Assembly: GCA_003551785.1 (NCBI GenBank)
Contig: PUNP01000189.1
Span: 1-5,235 of the forward strand
DNA length: 5,235 nt
Direction of reading: 5' to 3'
From: Candidatus Brocadiaceae bacterium
GTDB taxonomy: Bacteria; Planctomycetota; Brocadiia; SM23-32
Shown here: positions 1-5,235 of the stretch, in pieces
How the letters are laid out: the number at the start of each line of letters is the position of its first letter
How positions within the stretch are numbered: position 1 is the stretch's first letter
Program-made: the position numbers and the translations under genes
The notes under the pieces: model-generated
Databases searched by the model: none
Told to the model about the DNA's origin: nothing
Seen by the model: only the letters and a program-made list of their open reading frames with translations

Positions 1-2
1 AA

Positions 3-320
3 GAAGCGGTCGATCTGGTCGAGACGTTCCATTATCTGCTCGGGCTGTGGGGGCAAAAGATGCGCCGGGTCGAGCACCAGGGGCGCCGGTACGTGGTCAG
101 CACCGGGCAAATCCGCGACGCGGACGCCGTTGTGGATGTGTGTGTGGTCTGGCGGGAGACCAGCGGCCTCGACCTGGACGCCGAGGCGGAGTGGCTGGAG
201 GAGGAGATCATCGGAGACCGCACCATCGACCGTATTTATATCAACGGCCAGAGCAAGGTCAGGGGCGCCGAGCCGACAGAGATCACGTTCCGCGAGAAAA
301 TGTTCGAGGGGGTGAGTTGA
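3..320 (+). CDS. C-terminal part of a Mod-type (type III-like) adenine-specific DNA methyltransferase, 5' end outside the window
   Basis: The reading frame is open from the left edge and ends at TGA 318-320, giving 105 residues. It begins with a VDLVETFHYLLGL helix, followed by a strand/turn region and VVDVCVVWRE, then RIYINGQS and GAEPTEITFREKMF at the end. From knowledge of the family, this order (LVETFxYLLGL, then VVWR(D/E), then YxNG(D/Q)S, then GAE...F...MF) is typical of the C-terminus of COG2189 DNA methylases, the Mod subunits of type III restriction systems, which methylate adenine using S-adenosylmethionine. The SAM-binding and DPPY catalytic motifs would lie upstream and are not visible. 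The res-like ATPase at 3142 on the same strand supports the call. An internal ATG at 60 is not a credible start because homologous-looking sequence extends upstream of it. An orphan N6-adenine methylase without restriction activity remains possible. Confidence 0.75.
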   Translation, partial: EAVDLVETFHYLLGLWGQKMRRVEHQGRRYVVSTGQIRDADAVVDVCVVWRETSGLDLDAEAEWLEEEIIGDRTIDRIYINGQSKVRGAEPTEITFREKMFEGVS

Positions 321-370
321 GTGAACGGCCTGGTGTTCGGTATTCAGTGTTATGATGGAGGATTGATAGC

Positions 371-482
371 CGTTGCCGTAATGCCCTGAATAGGGCATGG
401 TTTGGTAGCCGTGGGTTTTAACCCGCGGAAAACGGGACAACCCCCCAAACGCGGGCGCCCCGGATGGGTCCCGGTGCGCGTT
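371..482 (+). repeat. REP-like unit, copy 1 (degenerate)
   Basis: The unit has three palindromes in order: ATGCCCT/AGGGCAT (381-387 with 392-398), CCGTGGGTT/AACCCGCGG (409-417 with 420-428), and a decayed third one around 454-474, where the expected GGGGCGC arm reads GGGTCCC. GTAG at 405-408 abuts the foot of the central hairpin. It aligns along its whole length with copy 5 (1596-1708) and copy 3. It lies 50 nt after the methyltransferase stop codon and has no nearby minus-orientation partner on its left, unlike copies 3 and 5. Confidence 0.85.
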
Positions 483-584
483 CGATTGATCGTGAGACGT
501 GGAAAATTTGAATATTCGTCGATTGTCATGAACGTGTGCAGATGGGACATGCGGGGGGGGACGTGACAGTTAAACCGGTATGAA
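483..584. other. Spacer between repeat copies 1 and 2, no gene seen
   Basis: No reading frame here has a ribosome site or recognisable motif. The only notable item is a run of eight G at 553-560, a possible slippage or sequencing-error site but not inside a gene. Confidence 0.5.
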
Positions 585-587
585 CGC

Positions 588-684
588 CTACCGCGCCCCT
601 CCGGGGCGCCAACGTGTGTGGTGTGTGATCGGTGTTCCCCGGGTTAAAAACCCGGGGCTACCGAACCCGGCCCCTGCCGGGGCC
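588..684 (-). repeat. REP-like unit, copy 2 (inverted)
   Basis: The hairpins in + strand order are GCGCCCC/GGGGCGC (593-599 with 603-609), CCCCGGGTT/AACCCGGGG (637-645 with 649-657) and GGCCCC/GGGGCC (669-674 with 679-684). CTAC at 658-661 means that on the minus strand GTAG directly precedes the central hairpin. Positions 588-621 are identical to 1450-1483 in copy 4 (34 nt). The unit is a diverged reverse complement of copies 1, 3 and 5. Confidence 0.9.
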
Positions 685-796
685 ATGGATCCCACGTTGG
701 CGTTTTGATTGATGTGATTGATATTTCCATAACGGATGTTGACGTTAAATTATTGATGCCATCCCAAGCGATTCACGCAACGAATGTTGATATCGT
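685..796. other. Linker between inverted copies 2 and 3
   Basis: This is AT-richer sequence with no gene. Its first part (694-714) and CATAACGG (728-735) recur in the linker between copies 4 and 5, so it is an older part of the duplicated repeat pair. The remainder is extra sequence not present in the right-hand linker. Confidence 0.55.
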
Positions 797-903
797 GGCC
801 GTTATGCCCTGGCAAGGGCATGGTTAGGTAGCCGCGGGTTTTCAACCCGTGGAAAATGGGGCAACCCCCAACCGCGGGCGCCCCGGATGGGGCGCGGTGT
901 GTG
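797..903 (+). repeat. REP-like unit, copy 3, directly upstream of tnpA
   Basis: The three hairpins are ATGCCCT/AGGGCAT (804-810 with 815-821), CCGCGGGTT/AACCCGTGG (832-840 with 844-852, one G-T wobble) and GCGCCCC/GGGGCGC (878-884 with 889-895). GTAG lies at 828-831 against the foot of the central hairpin. Positions 827-861 are identical to 1629-1663 in copy 5 (35 nt). The last hairpin ends 19 nt before the tnpA ribosome site, so it could act on tnpA expression as an RNA structure or serve as a transposase binding end. Both roles are inference. Confidence 0.9.
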
Positions 904-914
904 TCACATTTAAT

Positions 915-920
915 AGGAGA
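915..920 (+). promoter_or_regulatory. Ribosome binding site of tnpA
   Basis: AGGAGA lies 6 nt before ATG 927. It decides the start: the longer frame from ATG 849 would begin inside the central hairpin of repeat copy 3 and would add 26 residues of translated repeat with no family resemblance. Confidence 0.8.
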
Positions 921-926
921 AAATTT

Positions 927-1379
927 ATGGCAGGTACATTCACAAATTTATTGAATCATATTGTCTTCTCAACGAAAAATCGTGAGAGTCGGATAACGGA
1001 TGAGTTCGCTGGGGAACTATACGCGTATATCGGCGGAATTATCCGCGACGAGAGCGGGCATCTGTTGGTTGCGGGCGGAACACAGAACCACTTGCACCTG
1101 CTTGTTGTGATGCCGACGTCGATAGCTTTATCGGATCTTTTGCGCAAGATCAAAGGCAATTCATCAAGCTGGATCAATGAGAACAACAAAATGTCACGAA
1201 AGTTTGCTTGGCAAACCGGTTATGGCGCCTTTTCCGTCAGCGAATCGTCGAAAGGTGAGGTGACAAGATACATTTCCAATCAGCAAGAGCATCATAAGAA
1301 GCACACCTTTAAGGAAGAATTTCTCCGTTTCCTGGATAAAAATAACATCGAGTACGATAAACGTTATCTCTGGGAATGA
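927..1379 (+). CDS. tnpA: IS200-type single-domain Y1 (HUH) transposase
   Basis: This 150-residue protein matches the compact IS200/IS605 TnpA fold (Y1_Tnp family). The N-terminus FTNLLNHIVFSTKNRE is typical of the IS200-like group. The HUH metal-binding motif is H55-L56-H57 in QNHLHLL. The nucleophilic tyrosine is Y115 in the RYISNQQEHH helix, with Q119 placed to complete the metal site. The C-terminus, FKEEFLRFLDKNNIEYDKRYLW, is also family-typical; 150 aa is the usual length, so the gene looks intact. These enzymes cut and rejoin single-stranded DNA next to hairpins as dimers, forming a 5'-phosphotyrosine link. No tnpB follows. Inverted GTAG hairpin repeats flank it closely on both sides, suggesting a RAYT-like role on those repeats, although sequence alone does not separate a RAYT from a conventional IS200 transposase. 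It looks AT-richer than the mod and res segments, consistent with acquisition. Confidence 0.93.
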   Translation: MAGTFTNLLNHIVFSTKNRESRITDEFAGELYAYIGGIIRDESGHLLVAGGTQNHLHLLVVMPTSIALSDLLRKIKGNSSSWINENNKMSRKFAWQTGYGAFSVSESSKGEVTRYISNQQEHHKKHTFKEEFLRFLDKNNIEYDKRYLWE

Positions 1380-1449
1380 ATTGCGGTTATTATGCTGTGA
1401 TTATGTTGTTTTAATTGGTAGCGTAAGGTTTTTTGCCCGAAGGAAACGT

Positions 1450-1543
1450 CTACCGCGCCCCTCCGGGGCGCCAACGTGTGTGGGGAATCGGTGTTCCCCG
1501 GGTTTGAAACCCGGGGCTACCGAACCCGGCCCCTACAGGGGCC
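1450..1543 (-). repeat. REP-like unit, copy 4 (inverted), downstream of tnpA
   Basis: The hairpins are GCGCCCC/GGGGCGC (1455-1461 with 1465-1471), CCCCGGGTT/AACCCGGGG (arms within 1496-1516) and GGCCCC/GGGGCC (1528-1533 with 1538-1543). CTAC at 1517-1520 puts GTAG at the foot of the central hairpin on the minus strand. It is nearly the same as copy 2, and the loop of the last hairpin differs (TACA against TGCC) while the stem is unchanged. It starts 70 nt after the tnpA stop; the 70 nt between hold no gene. Confidence 0.9.
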
Positions 1544-1595
1544 GTGGATTGGACGTTGACGTTTTGATTGATGTTTTCATAACGGTTGTTGGTGT

Positions 1596-1708
1596 CGTTG
1601 CCGTTATGCCCTGGCAAGGGCATGGTTTGGTAGCCGCGGGTTTTCAACCCGTGGAAAATGGGGACATCCCCTAACCGCGTGCGCCCCGGATGGGGCGCGG
1701 TGCGCGTT
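1596..1708 (+). repeat. REP-like unit, copy 5
   Basis: The hairpins are ATGCCCT/AGGGCAT (1606-1612 with 1617-1623), CCGCGGGTT/AACCCGTGG (1634-1642 with 1646-1654) and GCGCCCC/GGGGCGC (1681-1687 with 1692-1698). GTAG is at 1630-1633 at the foot of the central hairpin. It pairs with copy 4 across a 52 nt linker to make a large imperfect inverted repeat. Confidence 0.9.
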
Positions 1709-1754
1709 ACATTTTATTTGATGTTTTTGTGGGTTGGTTGTTTCCCGCAAGAAA

Positions 1755-1810
1755 CGCCGCCCCTGTCCGTTTGGAGCCGGGTATGAGTTAGCATACCCCG
1801 TAGGGCGGCG
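1755..1810. repeat. Nested palindrome upstream of fic
   Basis: An outer stem CGCCGCCC/GGGCGGCG (1755-1762 with 1803-1810) encloses an inner stem GGGTATG/CATACCC (1779-1785 with 1792-1798, 6 nt loop). No T-tract follows on the + strand, so it is not a standard intrinsic terminator. The GAAACG just before it resembles the entry to copy 4 (GGAAACG at 1442-1448), so it could be a decayed or different REP-type element. It could also be a transcript structure in the fic leader. Confidence 0.55.
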
Positions 1811-1869
1811 GGTTGCGTTTAATTGCGTGATAAATGATAATCGGTTATGATGTTAAATGTGCATTCATT

Positions 1870-1897
1870 TTGCATAATTGTAATTCCATGTTATGTT
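1870..1897 (+). promoter_or_regulatory. Possible fic promoter
   Basis: The AT-rich leader contains TTGCAT (1870-1875) and, 16 nt later, TATGTT (1892-1897), a weak sigma70-like pair placed 25 nt before the fic start codon. TGCAT occurs at 1860-1864 and again at 1871-1875, 11 nt or about one helical turn apart. A repressor site overlapping the -35 is therefore conceivable. This rests on pattern only, and other AT-rich hexamers nearby could serve equally well. Confidence 0.22.
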
Positions 1898-1912
1898 GTC
1901 CGATAGGGTGGC

Positions 1913-1916
1913 GAGG
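1913..1916 (+). promoter_or_regulatory. Ribosome binding site of fic
   Basis: GAGG ends 6 nt before ATG 1923 and supports that start over the frame-shifted open frame from ATG 1834, which has no family motifs. Confidence 0.6.
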
Positions 1917-1922
1917 TGTTAA

Positions 1923-3098
1923 ATGTCGAAAAAGCGTGATGCAAATGTCAGCCGGCCAGAATTGCGACTGGTCGATCCCCCGTTCGGGTCTCACCTCAAC
2001 ACTGTTATTCTTGATCTGGATTACTTGCGCAGGAAACGTGTGGAAGGGACGACATGCCGGGAGATTTTTTCACAGCTCAAGGATATATTTCATATCCTGG
2101 AAAGCGTGGGGTCCGCGCGTATCGAAGGCAATCGTACAACTCTAACCGAATATGTGGAACGAAAAATCGAAGGGGGCGGGGCACTCGAAGATGAGATTCT
2201 GGAAATAAAAAATAATGAAAAAGCGCTTGATTTTATCGATGAGAACATCTCACATGAGAAAATAAGCCGGGCTTTTCTGAGCGAAATACACAAAATGATC
2301 ACCGCCGGCCTGCAACTCCCCCCGCATGGTGAAGGCAGCAGAAATCCGGGGAATTACAGAACGGTTAATGTGACTATTGCCCGTTCCGCTCATTCGCCGC
2401 CTGACGCCTCTCAGGTAGCACCCCTGATGAATGAACTGCTGGATTTTATTAATAAAGATGATCCACCCCAGTATGACCTTCTCAAGGTGGCTATTGCCCA
2501 CCACCGTTTTGCATGGATACATCCGTTTGATAACGGTAACGGACGGGTCGTGCGTTTGCTGACGTATGCTATGCTTGTTAAATATGGGTTCAAAGTCGAT
2601 ATCGGTGGCCGGATTATCAACCCTACAGCCGTTTTTTGCAGTGATCGCGAACGTTATTATGAACAGTTGGCTATGGCCGATCGTGGGGCCGAAGAACATA
2701 TCGCTCAGTGGTGCGAGTATGTACTGTCCGGGCTGAGGGAGGAAATTACTAAAATTGACCGATTGCTCGACTACGAGTTTTTGAAAAAGAAAATTTTGCT
2801 GCCAACTATCCAATTTGCGCTTGAAAGACAATATATAACCGATGACGAGTTTAAAATTCTGCGGGAAGCGGCGAAAAAACAGGTTATTATGGCCGGGGAT
2901 GTTAAACATCTATTTGAAGACAAACAAGCCAGCGGTATCTCTCGTTTGATCAGGGGACTGAAAAAGAAAAAGATGCTGCGTCCGGTTGAAGGCGGCAGCC
3001 GTAAATACATCCTTATGTTTGAAAACAATTACCTTTTGCGTGGCATAATCAGAATGCTTGACAAGGAAGCATTCCTGGCTTTTCCCGTTGATCAGTAG
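1923..3098 (+). CDS. Fic-family protein (probable AMP-transferase), class II auto-inhibited type with C-terminal winged helix
   Basis: This is a complete 391-residue protein. Residues about 10-85 look like the Fic N-terminal domain and carry the inhibitory helix motif S64-xxx-E68-G69 (SARIEG), matching the class II [S/T]xxxE[G/N] pattern in which Glu blocks ATP binding. The Fic core spans about 110-270: a substrate flap around GNYRTVNVTIARSAHSPP (143-160), then the active loop HPFDNGNGRVVR (200-211) with catalytic His200 and phosphate-binding G205-N206-G207-R208. In the consensus HxFx[D/E]GNGRxxR, the acidic metal ligand is replaced by Asn204. Residues about 300-365 resemble a winged helix (hydrophobic helices, then a PVEGGSRKYIL wing), suggesting DNA or partner binding. 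Fic enzymes usually transfer AMP from ATP to a hydroxyl side chain of a target protein; the target here is unknown. It lies 43 nt before the res-like gene on the same strand, so co-transcription is likely. It looks AT-richer than mod and res. Family assignment is sure; activity is inferred. Confidence 0.95.
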   Translation: MSKKRDANVSRPELRLVDPPFGSHLNTVILDLDYLRRKRVEGTTCREIFSQLKDIFHILESVGSARIEGNRTTLTEYVERKIEGGGALEDEILEIKNNEKALDFIDENISHEKISRAFLSEIHKMITAGLQLPPHGEGSRNPGNYRTVNVTIARSAHSPPDASQVAPLMNELLDFINKDDPPQYDLLKVAIAHHRFAWIHPFDNGNGRVVRLLTYAMLVKYGFKVDIGGRIINPTAVFCSDRERYYEQLAMADRGAEEHIAQWCEYVLSGLREEITKIDRLLDYEFLKKKILLPTIQFALERQYITDDEFKILREAAKKQVIMAGDVKHLFEDKQASGISRLIRGLKKKKMLRPVEGGSRKYILMFENNYLLRGIIRMLDKEAFLAFPVDQ

Positions 3099-3141
3099 TT
3101 GATCTATGTAAAATGCTTATGTCCAGACACGGTGAATTAAT

Positions 3142-5235
3142 ATGAAACTCGAGAAAAAACTTGCCCTGACCGCCTTCCTCCGAAAAAAGTTCGGTGTGCG
3201 GGATGTCCATGATAAAAAATCCATCCGCAGTTACTACCAGCGGTTCAATGAGGATACTGCCGGGGCGGCCTACGATGCCGGTGGTATAAGCAAAACATGC
3301 AGCATCCTTCGTCTCATCCCCGCCGTCGAGGTGCCTGACGATCAATTGCTCCGGTACGACCGTAATATCCGCCGTCACCTCGAAAAAATCAACGCGCATC
3401 GCCAGAAAAGCGAACATATCACCTTCAAGTATTTCCAGTTCCTGGCCGGGTTCTACACCGAGTATTACCTGGACCGTGTGACGTCCGAACCGCGTCAGTT
3501 GATGGGCGAACTGAACGCGTTTGTCGAGGCGCAGTCCAACACCTATGGCTCGAAAGTCAATTACAGCGCTTTTGACGGGCAGGACATGAACAAGCTGGCC
3601 TACTGGATGGCGACCGGCAGCGGGAAGACGCTGATCATGCACCTGAATTATTACCAGTTCCTGCACTACATGCCGCGGCTGGACGCGCCGCCGGACAATA
3701 TCCTGCTTATCACGCCGAACGCGGGACTCACGCACCAGCACGCCAGAGAACTCGACCTCAGCGGCATCCCACACCGATATTATCAGGAGGCCGACGGGGC
3801 CGCCGGAGCCGAGCCGGAGACCGTGAAGCTGATCGAGATCACCAAGCTCACCGACGAGAAAAAAGGCGAAGGCGACAGCGTCGAGGTCGCCGCGTTCGAG
3901 GGCAATAACCTCCTGTTCGTCGATGAAGGTCACAAAGGCTCGGGGACCGAAGAGTCGAAATGGATCGCGCGGCGGAAGGCGATATCCCGTGAGGGTTTTA
4001 CGTTCGAATACAGCGCCACCTTCGGCCAGGCGCTCAATAAGGCGTCGGCCGACGTGCAGGACGAATACGGGAAAGCGATCGTCTTCGATTATTCCTATCC
4101 GCGCTTCTACGACGACGGGTATGGGAAAGATTACCGCATCCTGAACATGCGCACGCAGCAGAATTTCGAGGGGGATGGGGCCAGGCAGCGCGATGTTTAC
4201 CTGCTGGCCAACCTGCTGAGCTTTTACGAGCAGAAATACGTCTATGCGGCGAATGCCGATGAATTGTATGCGAGCTGGAACCTGCACGACCCGCTGCTGG
4301 CGTTCATCGGGCACAGCGTGCAGGCGGGCCGCACCAGGTCGAGCCTCGCCAAAGACGAAAAACGCACCGTCTCGGACGTGCAGAAGCTGGTGCTGTTTTT
4401 GAACCGCGTGCTGGGGGATGCGTCCTGGGCGGTCGAAACCATCGCCCAGGTGCTCAATGGCGATTCCGGTATCACGGGTGAGGACGGGACGGATATATTT
4501 CTTGACAGCTATCAGCTTCTCAAGTCGGCCTTTCAGGGCCGGTGCGATGAGCTGTACGCGGACATGCTGGAGAAGCTATTCCACGTCTCGGCGCCCGCGT
4601 CGCTGAAGCTGAGCAACATTCAGTCCGCCGACGGCGAGATCGGGCTGCGGGCGGGCGGCAGCGATTCCTATTTCGGAGTCATCAATATCGGTGAGGACAA
4701 CCTGTTTCTGACATTCGTCGAGGAGGAATTGGAGGAGCTGGAGGTGGAGGAGGGCGATGCTATCGAGAAATCGCTGTTTCAGGAGATCAACAAGCAGCAT
4801 TCACCGATCAATATCCTGATCGGCGCCAGGAAATTCATTGAAGGGTGGAGTTCCTGGCGCGTGGCGAATATGGGGTTGATGAACATCGGCAAGAGCGAGG
4901 GGCCGCAGATCATCCAGCTTTTCGGACGCGGCGTTCGGCTGCTCGGTAAGGATCGCAGCCTGATGCGCTCGGCTGAGATGGTAAACGTGCGCCGGCCGGA
5001 AAATATCGAGCTGCTGGAGACATTGCAGATATTCGGTCTTCAGGCCAATTACATGGATCAGTTCCGCAAATATCTCAGCGAAGAAGGGATCGATGTCGAG
5101 CCGCGGGTGCAGATCGACCTCGATGTCCGGTTTCCCCGTCCTTTCGAGAATAAGGGGCTGCTGGTCATCAAACCGAAGGTCAGGGACGATTTTGCGGACG
5201 TGCGCTGGCTTGTGCTCGAGGTTGACGGCCGTGTC
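3142..5235 (+). CDS. DEAD/DEAH-box ATPase, Res-like subunit of a type III-like restriction system, 3' end outside the window
   Basis: The frame is open to the right edge (698 residues, no stop). ATG 3142 is preceded by a weak GGTGA site (3131-3135). Superfamily 2 motifs are present in order: Walker A ATGSGKT (157-163), motif Ia region LLITPNAGLTHQ (188-199), Walker B VDEGH (260-264, Gly in place of the Ala of DEAH), motif III SAT (291-293), a motif V-like segment FIEGWSSWRV (565-574), and arginine-finger motif QLFGRGVRL (592-600). In type III systems Res uses ATP to move along or switch state on DNA and cleaves by a C-terminal PD-(D/E)XK domain; that domain would lie beyond the window. The first 150 residues and the long segment 300-555 show no motif I recognise; an acidic run sits at about 525-540. 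Pairing with the Mod C-terminus at 3-320 supports the restriction role. A Res-like helicase of another defence system is the alternative. Confidence 0.88.
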   Translation, partial: MKLEKKLALTAFLRKKFGVRDVHDKKSIRSYYQRFNEDTAGAAYDAGGISKTCSILRLIPAVEVPDDQLLRYDRNIRRHLEKINAHRQKSEHITFKYFQFLAGFYTEYYLDRVTSEPRQLMGELNAFVEAQSNTYGSKVNYSAFDGQDMNKLAYWMATGSGKTLIMHLNYYQFLHYMPRLDAPPDNILLITPNAGLTHQHARELDLSGIPHRYYQEADGAAGAEPETVKLIEITKLTDEKKGEGDSVEVAAFEGNNLLFVDEGHKGSGTEESKWIARRKAISREGFTFEYSATFGQALNKASADVQDEYGKAIVFDYSYPRFYDDGYGKDYRILNMRTQQNFEGDGARQRDVYLLANLLSFYEQKYVYAANADELYASWNLHDPLLAFIGHSVQAGRTRSSLAKDEKRTVSDVQKLVLFLNRVLGDASWAVETIAQVLNGDSGITGEDGTDIFLDSYQLLKSAFQGRCDELYADMLEKLFHVSAPASLKLSNIQSADGEIGLRAGGSDSYFGVINIGEDNLFLTFVEEELEELEVEEGDAIEKSLFQEINKQHSPINILIGARKFIEGWSSWRVANMGLMNIGKSEGPQIIQLFGRGVRLLGKDRSLMRSAEMVNVRRPENIELLETLQIFGLQANYMDQFRKYLSEEGIDVEPRVQIDLDVRFPRPFENKGLLVIKPKVRDDFADVRWLVLEVDGRV

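Larger units (their letters stand above)
371..1708. mobile_element. REP/BIME-like module: five GTAG-hairpin repeats around an IS200-type Y1 transposase
   Basis: Five related palindromic units occupy this stretch in alternating orientation: 371-482 (+), 588-684 (-), 797-903 (+), tnpA 927-1379, 1450-1543 (-), 1596-1708 (+). Strand here is the one on which GTAG precedes the central hairpin. The pair 588-903 left of tnpA and the pair 1450-1708 right of it are the same arrangement repeated directly, including part of the linker (694-714 matches 1553-1573 with one mismatch, and CATAACGG recurs at 728-735 and 1578-1585). No TnpB gene is present. Known biology: REP-associated tyrosine transposases (RAYTs) lie between inverted REP elements marked by a 5' GTAG. 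The inference is that this is such a module or an IS200-like element with hairpin ends. Exact mobile boundaries and target-site evidence cannot be defined here. Confidence 0.55.

Noticed and set aside
47..355. 102-codon + frame overlapping the methyltransferase tail
   Set aside because: Arginine- and glycine-rich out-of-frame translation of the GC-rich methyltransferase coding region.
553..560. G8 tract as a phase-variation switch
   Set aside because: It lies in non-coding spacer and not at a recognisable promoter or gene start.
849..926. N-terminal extension of the transposase from ATG 849
   Set aside because: It translates the REP-like repeat itself, has no family resemblance, and a good AGGAGA site precedes ATG 927.
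1381..1674. 97-codon + frame and overlapping minus frame after tnpA
   Set aside because: Both translate the palindromic repeats 4 and 5 and their linker, with no start signal or known protein pattern.
371..1708. CRISPR array
   Set aside because: The repeats alternate in orientation, are long and multi-hairpin, vary in sequence, and their spacers are of unequal length.
1755..1810. Intrinsic terminator
   Set aside because: The stem is strong but no run of T follows on either strand.
2250..2909. 219-codon minus-strand frame
   Set aside because: Shadow of the Fic coding region, which has the full Fic motif in the + frame.
3049..4314. Long 421-codon frame on the minus strand
   Set aside because: It lies antisense to the res-like gene, whose helicase motifs prove the + frame; no motif or ribosome site supports it.

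Overview
The window is a bacterial accessory or defence-type locus. Both ends carry pieces of what looks like a type III-like restriction-modification operon on the + strand. The left end holds the last 105 codons of a COG2189-like adenine-specific DNA methyltransferase (Mod type). The right end holds the first 698 codons of a DEAD/DEAH-family ATPase resembling the Res subunit. Both genes run off the window, so neither catalytic centre of Mod nor the C-terminal nuclease region of Res can be seen. The organism cannot be named. Shine-Dalgarno sites and gene families are bacterial, the mod and res segments look GC-rich, and the dense GC-hairpin repeats are of a kind common in environmental bacterial genomes.

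Between mod and res lie about 2.8 kb of different character. Positions 371-1708 form a repeat/transposase module. It has five copies of a roughly 95-113 nt element, each containing three hairpins, in alternating orientation (+ - + tnpA - +). A small single-domain Y1/HUH transposase of the IS200 type (927-1379, 150 aa, no TnpB partner) sits in the middle. In all five copies the tetranucleotide GTAG lies directly at the 5' foot of the central hairpin. This is the layout known for REP elements recognised by REP-associated tyrosine transposases. The repeat pair left of tnpA (588-903) is duplicated, linker included, to its right (1450-1708).

Next come a nested palindrome (1755-1810), an AT-rich leader, and a complete Fic-family gene (1923-3098, 391 aa). 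The Fic protein has an N-terminal class II-type inhibitory motif, a Fic core in which the usual acidic residue is Asn, and a C-terminal winged-helix-like region. The res-like gene starts 43 nt after fic, so the two are probably co-transcribed.

Working model (inference): fic belongs functionally with the Mod/Res pair as an accessory or regulatory AMPylase-type enzyme. The REP/transposase module arrived separately and now separates mod from fic-res, so the right half probably needs its own promoter. The most notable points are the GTAG-hairpin/transposase pairing, the duplicated inverted repeat pair around tnpA, and the auto-inhibited Asn-variant Fic coupled to a restriction ATPase.
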